From Tanypteryx hageni (taxonomy: Eukaryota; Arthropoda; Insecta; Odonata; Petaluridae): a DNA stretch of 64,000 nucleotides. Each line of letters starts with the position of its first letter. Positions within the stretch are counted from its first letter, which is position 1. Location of the stretch: NCBI GenBank assembly GCA_028673005.1, contig CM054116.1:70321315-70385314 (forward strand), read 5' to 3'. Below are positions 60,886 to 64,000 of this stretch, piece after piece. The notes beneath the pieces were generated by a model. The model ran no database searches. It was not told where the DNA came from and was given only the letters and a program-made list of their open reading frames with translations. The position numbers were made by a program, and so were the translations under genes.

Positions 60886-61583
60886 ACTTTCTCCATATAC
60901 GTAGTATAGGGGAAAGTATTGTTTTCATGAAAAAACCGACTTGAGATTTCAACGGAAATACACGTTTTGAGGTCCCCTAAACACGTTTTGACCATTTTCT
61001 CGATGATGCCCATGTGTGTGTATGTGATAGTATTTTTTTGTGGGTGCTCAAACTCAAATACTATTAATCAGATCAAAACAAAATTTTATATTTAACATTT
61101 TTATAAAGGTCACAAGAACTGATTAGTTATTTGTAAAAATCGGTCAACCGAAAGTGGGTGTTTATTCTTGTCACATCCGTTATTTTAAGATATTTGTTTA
61201 ATATTTGATAAATGAAAAAATGTATTGGAATAAAAGTTGTAGGAAATTTAATTTTCTACAACCTATGTTTGAAACATTTTCCCATATAATGCATTGTTTA
61301 AGAGATATTTTAAAAACTAATTAGCTGCCACCACCTACCGGCGACTATTGTTAACAATTGACGCTTAGTTACGTCTTAGTAACGCCCCTTTTTCTTTTCT
61401 TAATTGTTGGAGATTCCTGGCTGTATCCAATATCAGAAGGCTATGGTATGAGTCTATTTCTGTTCTTTGTAAAGTCTTCAAATTTTTCTCGCAGTTCCTT
61501 AAAATACTCATTATCATTTAACCTATTTGGAATTTTTAGAAATATTACAGGTATGGAGAAAGTCATGTGGTGACCAAATCAGA
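60886..61583 (+). mobile_element. Hairpin-headed repeat family, copy D (full length)
   Basis: Head actttctccatatacgtagt, then the same internal blocks as copies A and B, ending ggtatggagaaagtcatgtg and then gtgaccaaatcag. The best-preserved plus-strand copy in this window. Confidence 0.85.
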
Positions 61584-61993
61584 TTTTTTTGACCTACAAT
61601 GACATTTCAAAACATCTATTGCACATCATATTCACACACTTTCTATGAATTTTGTAAAACTAGAATGTTAACAAAATGTTTTCCAAGTTTTTAATATAAT
61701 TTATATGTTTTTCTTGAATTCAACCTTTGAAAATTGTGGTGCATCTTATGTTCTGGGGTTGTGATATGGTTAACTGCCATAAGAGGGGGTCGCAGGTGCT
61801 GTGTTTGGAAACTGCTGACATGGGGTAAATTGATTTAAAAAAAATAATTTGATTGAAAATATAGCTGTGACTTAACAGAAGGCAAAAACAGCATACGGTA
61901 GTCATTAATAATGGTGTAATTGAAAGAAATTTGCAAGTACTTTTATTTGTTCATTTGTATTTCTGGTTTCTTAGGCTCTTGGACTATTACAGC

Positions 61994-62267
61994 CAGGGCT
62001 GGATTAAGTAGTACGCAAAACACGAAATTGTGTGAGGTCCAGAGTACAACGGAGCCCACAGTGGGTTGATCCTATCTCATCTCAAGGAAACCCTTTCCAA
62101 GTGTGTTGCTGCACAGATCACAAACCTTGCAGTAACTTATTACTTTTTATAAATTTACAATTTGGTTGGGGCACTTTGCAATAATATGTTGCTAGCTACA
62201 AATTTATAGTTTGGGTGGGGCCTTAAAGGTGCTGTGCATGGAGCCCATGGGTCTTAAACCAGCCCTG
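61994..62267. mobile_element. hAT MITE, 274 bp, with perfect 8-bp target duplication
   Basis: Ends CAGGGCTGGATTAAG and CTTAAACCAGCCCTG are inverted repeats, bounded on both sides by ATTACAGC (61986-61993 and 62268-62275). An 8-bp duplication is diagnostic of hAT-type insertion; its perfection suggests a fairly recent event. Internally aatttatagtttgggtgggg resembles aatttacaatttggttgggg. Confidence 0.95.
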
Positions 62268-62371
62268 ATTACAGCCAACAAGTAATTTTAACAAGATGGA
62301 ATGTTGGGAAATATAATTTATGTGCATGAGTGTATAAAACTAAACACAAATGTGATCATGGAGAAGATGAT

Positions 62372-62465
62372 AAATTCTTTACTTGATCTGATCAAGTTCA
62401 GAATTTTTCCCCTTCTCTAAGTTAACATTTAAGTAATTTTCATCTTCTTTAATGCCTTCCTCTCC
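62372..62465 (-). other. Possible isolated exon, unassigned
   Basis: On the minus strand an acceptor-like tttatag near 62466 opens a frame reading EEGIKEDENYLNVNLEKGKN then SELDQIK, closed by an AA|gtaaag donor-like site. The charged composition looks coding, and its place upstream of the DARS1 exons invites assignment to the variable segment preceding DTDFYILD. However, the donor leaves phase 2 whereas the next DARS1 exon needs phase 0, so the two cannot join as read. It may be chance. Confidence 0.15.
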
Positions 62466-62572
62466 TATAAATAACAACATATTCTTAATTATATTTAATA
62501 TTCAAATACCTTTTGATTTTTCCATAATTACTGATGACTCTACTTACAAATTGCAATTTCTATAAAGTAAAA

Positions 62573-63237
62573 ATCTGATGTGGCCACCACATGACTTTCT
62601 CCATACCAGTAATATTTCTAATAATTCCAAATAGGTTAAATGATAATAAATATTTGATGGAACTGAGAAGATTTTAAAGACTTTACAAAGAACAAAAATA
62701 AACTCAAACTGTAGCCTTCTGATATTGGATATAGCTCCAAAGCTCCAACAATTAAGAAAATAAAAAGGAGCATAATGTGTTTACAATAGTTGCCAGTAGG
62801 TGGTGTGGCGGTGGCAGCTAAAAAATTTAGTTTTAAAAATATCTCTTCAATAATGTATTATATGGGATATTGTTTTAAACAAAGGTTGTAGAAAATTAAA
62901 TTACCTACAACTTTTATTCCAGCACGTTTTTACATTTATCAAATATTAAAGCAAATATTTCAAAAAATTGGATGTGACAAGAGTAAACACCCACTTCCAG
63001 TTGACCGATTTTTACCAAAAAGTAATCAGCATGTCTTTCTTTAACAAAAAAGTCAAATATAAAATTTCACGCTGATCTGATTAATAGTTTTTGAGTTAGA
63101 GCACCCAAAAAATCCTGGTCACAGACATCATCGAGAAAATAGTCAGGTGACCTTAAAACATGTATTTCCGTTGAAATCTCGAATTCGATTTTTTCATTAA
63201 AACAATACTTTCTCTATACTTAGTATATGGAAAAAGT
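62573..63237 (-). mobile_element. Hairpin-headed repeat family, copy E (inverted)
   Basis: Reads as the reverse complement of copies A and D: it begins ctgatgtggccaccacatga and ends with the head at tactttctctatacttagta. Internal blocks occur in mirrored order. The interior (ccgccacaccacctac-type segment) is retained as ggtggtgtggcggtggcagc. Confidence 0.85.
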
Positions 63238-64000
63238 AAAAATAGATTGCAAAGTATTCTTTGAAAAATGGTGATCAATAACCAGTGGCTTGGCATACTA
63301 ATAGTGAACCAGTGTAATGAGCTGGGGCCCTCAGTCAAAGGGGCCTCTATAACAAAGACACATTTCATAAAAAATTATTTGTATTTTGTCATATTAATTC
63401 TTTTTATCTCATTATTTTCTGCAAATTATTTTTAGCTCTTCTAACTCATAGTTTGGGGTATCCCCAAGGCCATTGTAATTTTTCCATTTGTTGGGAGAGC
63501 ACAACATGCAATTGTATTCAATTATCACAATATTTCCGGCGAGACTAGTCAAAATAAGCAAAAATCATTTGCTACCACCATATCATATATTGAAATTTGC
63601 ACAGTTGCACCTATCAATGGATACCAAGTCGATTTTTCGTTGAAAAATTATTTTTATATAAAAAATGATAATGTGATGCACCAAAATGTATTTTGCGCTG
63701 GGTCTTCCAACAAATTTGCTATACCACTGTTAATAAGCCAATAAATTAAGATTAGCAATACAGAAGCTATGATACATGCCGAAATTGGCTCTGCTTCTCT
63801 CCACAATGATATAAAATTTATCCTCATAATAAAGTAAAATATCTCAATTTTTTGTTTTATACTGTATTATGATTTATTTTTAATATTTGAAATTTCACAT
63901 TAAAATTTGAATCGTCATTTTTAACTTAATGGCAACGTTTCTTGGCTATGGGAAGCAATCTCCAATCTGCCACAACCACTGCGAAATTATTGTTACTGCC
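63238..64000. other. No gene seen
   Basis: AT-rich. ccagtggcttggcatacta near 63280 may be another hAT-like end. No further DARS1 exon was recognised. Confidence 0.4.

Overview
The window is nuclear DNA of an animal, most likely an arthropod and probably an insect with a large, transposon-rich genome. Small exons with GT/AG introns lie in long stretches of repeats. The two recognisable host genes are cytoplasmic aspartyl-tRNA synthetase (DARS1) and a wishful-thinking/BMPR2-like type II BMP receptor; the receptor fragment reads most like insect wit. I cannot name the species. Nothing points to bacterial, organellar or recent viral DNA. Most open reading frames over 60 codons are low-complexity or chance.

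Layout. (i) 1-37.7 kb: no recognisable host gene. The DNA is rich in CpG, with two GC-rich blocks (about 5.3-7.3 kb and 16.7-18.1 kb). Long purine-on-plus-strand tracts with minisatellites occur at 3.85-4.94, 11.3-12.2, 12.6-13.0 and 18.3-20.2 kb, with smaller ones near 26.4 and 33.6 kb. DNA-transposon remnants are scattered through it: a mariner-type MITE at 21.36 kb, a pogo-like MITE at 27.21 kb, and a terminal-inverted-repeat element with iterated end motifs at 31.58-32.30 kb. (ii) 37.8-42 kb: a decayed coding-like sequence, then the 5' end of the type II BMP receptor on the minus strand (signal-peptide exon at 40840-40789 and two extracellular-domain exons down to 39554). Its probable untranslated first exon lies in a local CpG-rich patch near 41.5-41.85 kb. 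The transmembrane and kinase exons were not found. (iii) 42.3-45.5 kb: a piggyBac-like element, a dispersed repeat and a 0.9 kb long-inverted-repeat element. (iv) 46450-54454: the last three coding exons of DARS1 on the minus strand. The last intron (7.4 kb) holds a broken, spliced SWIM-type zinc-finger gene on the opposite strand, a THAP-domain scrap and two TA-flanked inverted-repeat elements. (v) 55-64 kb: almost entirely mobile DNA, namely a retroelement 3' end, a Tigger-like short element, a decayed Tigger transposase, a hAT MITE with perfect 8-bp target duplications, and three more copies of a hairpin-bearing repeat family also seen at 8.8 and 27.7 kb.

DARS1 and the receptor lie in tandem on the minus strand, with about 5.6 kb between the DARS1 stop and the receptor ATG. 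They have unrelated jobs (protein synthesis and BMP signalling), so I see no functional operon-like link. The strongest structural themes are the repeat families, their consistent strand asymmetry and the abrupt change in CpG content near 37.7 kb. I found no convincing undescribed host pathway. The least familiar objects are the iterated-end inverted-repeat element at 31.6-32.3 kb and the hairpin-headed repeat family.
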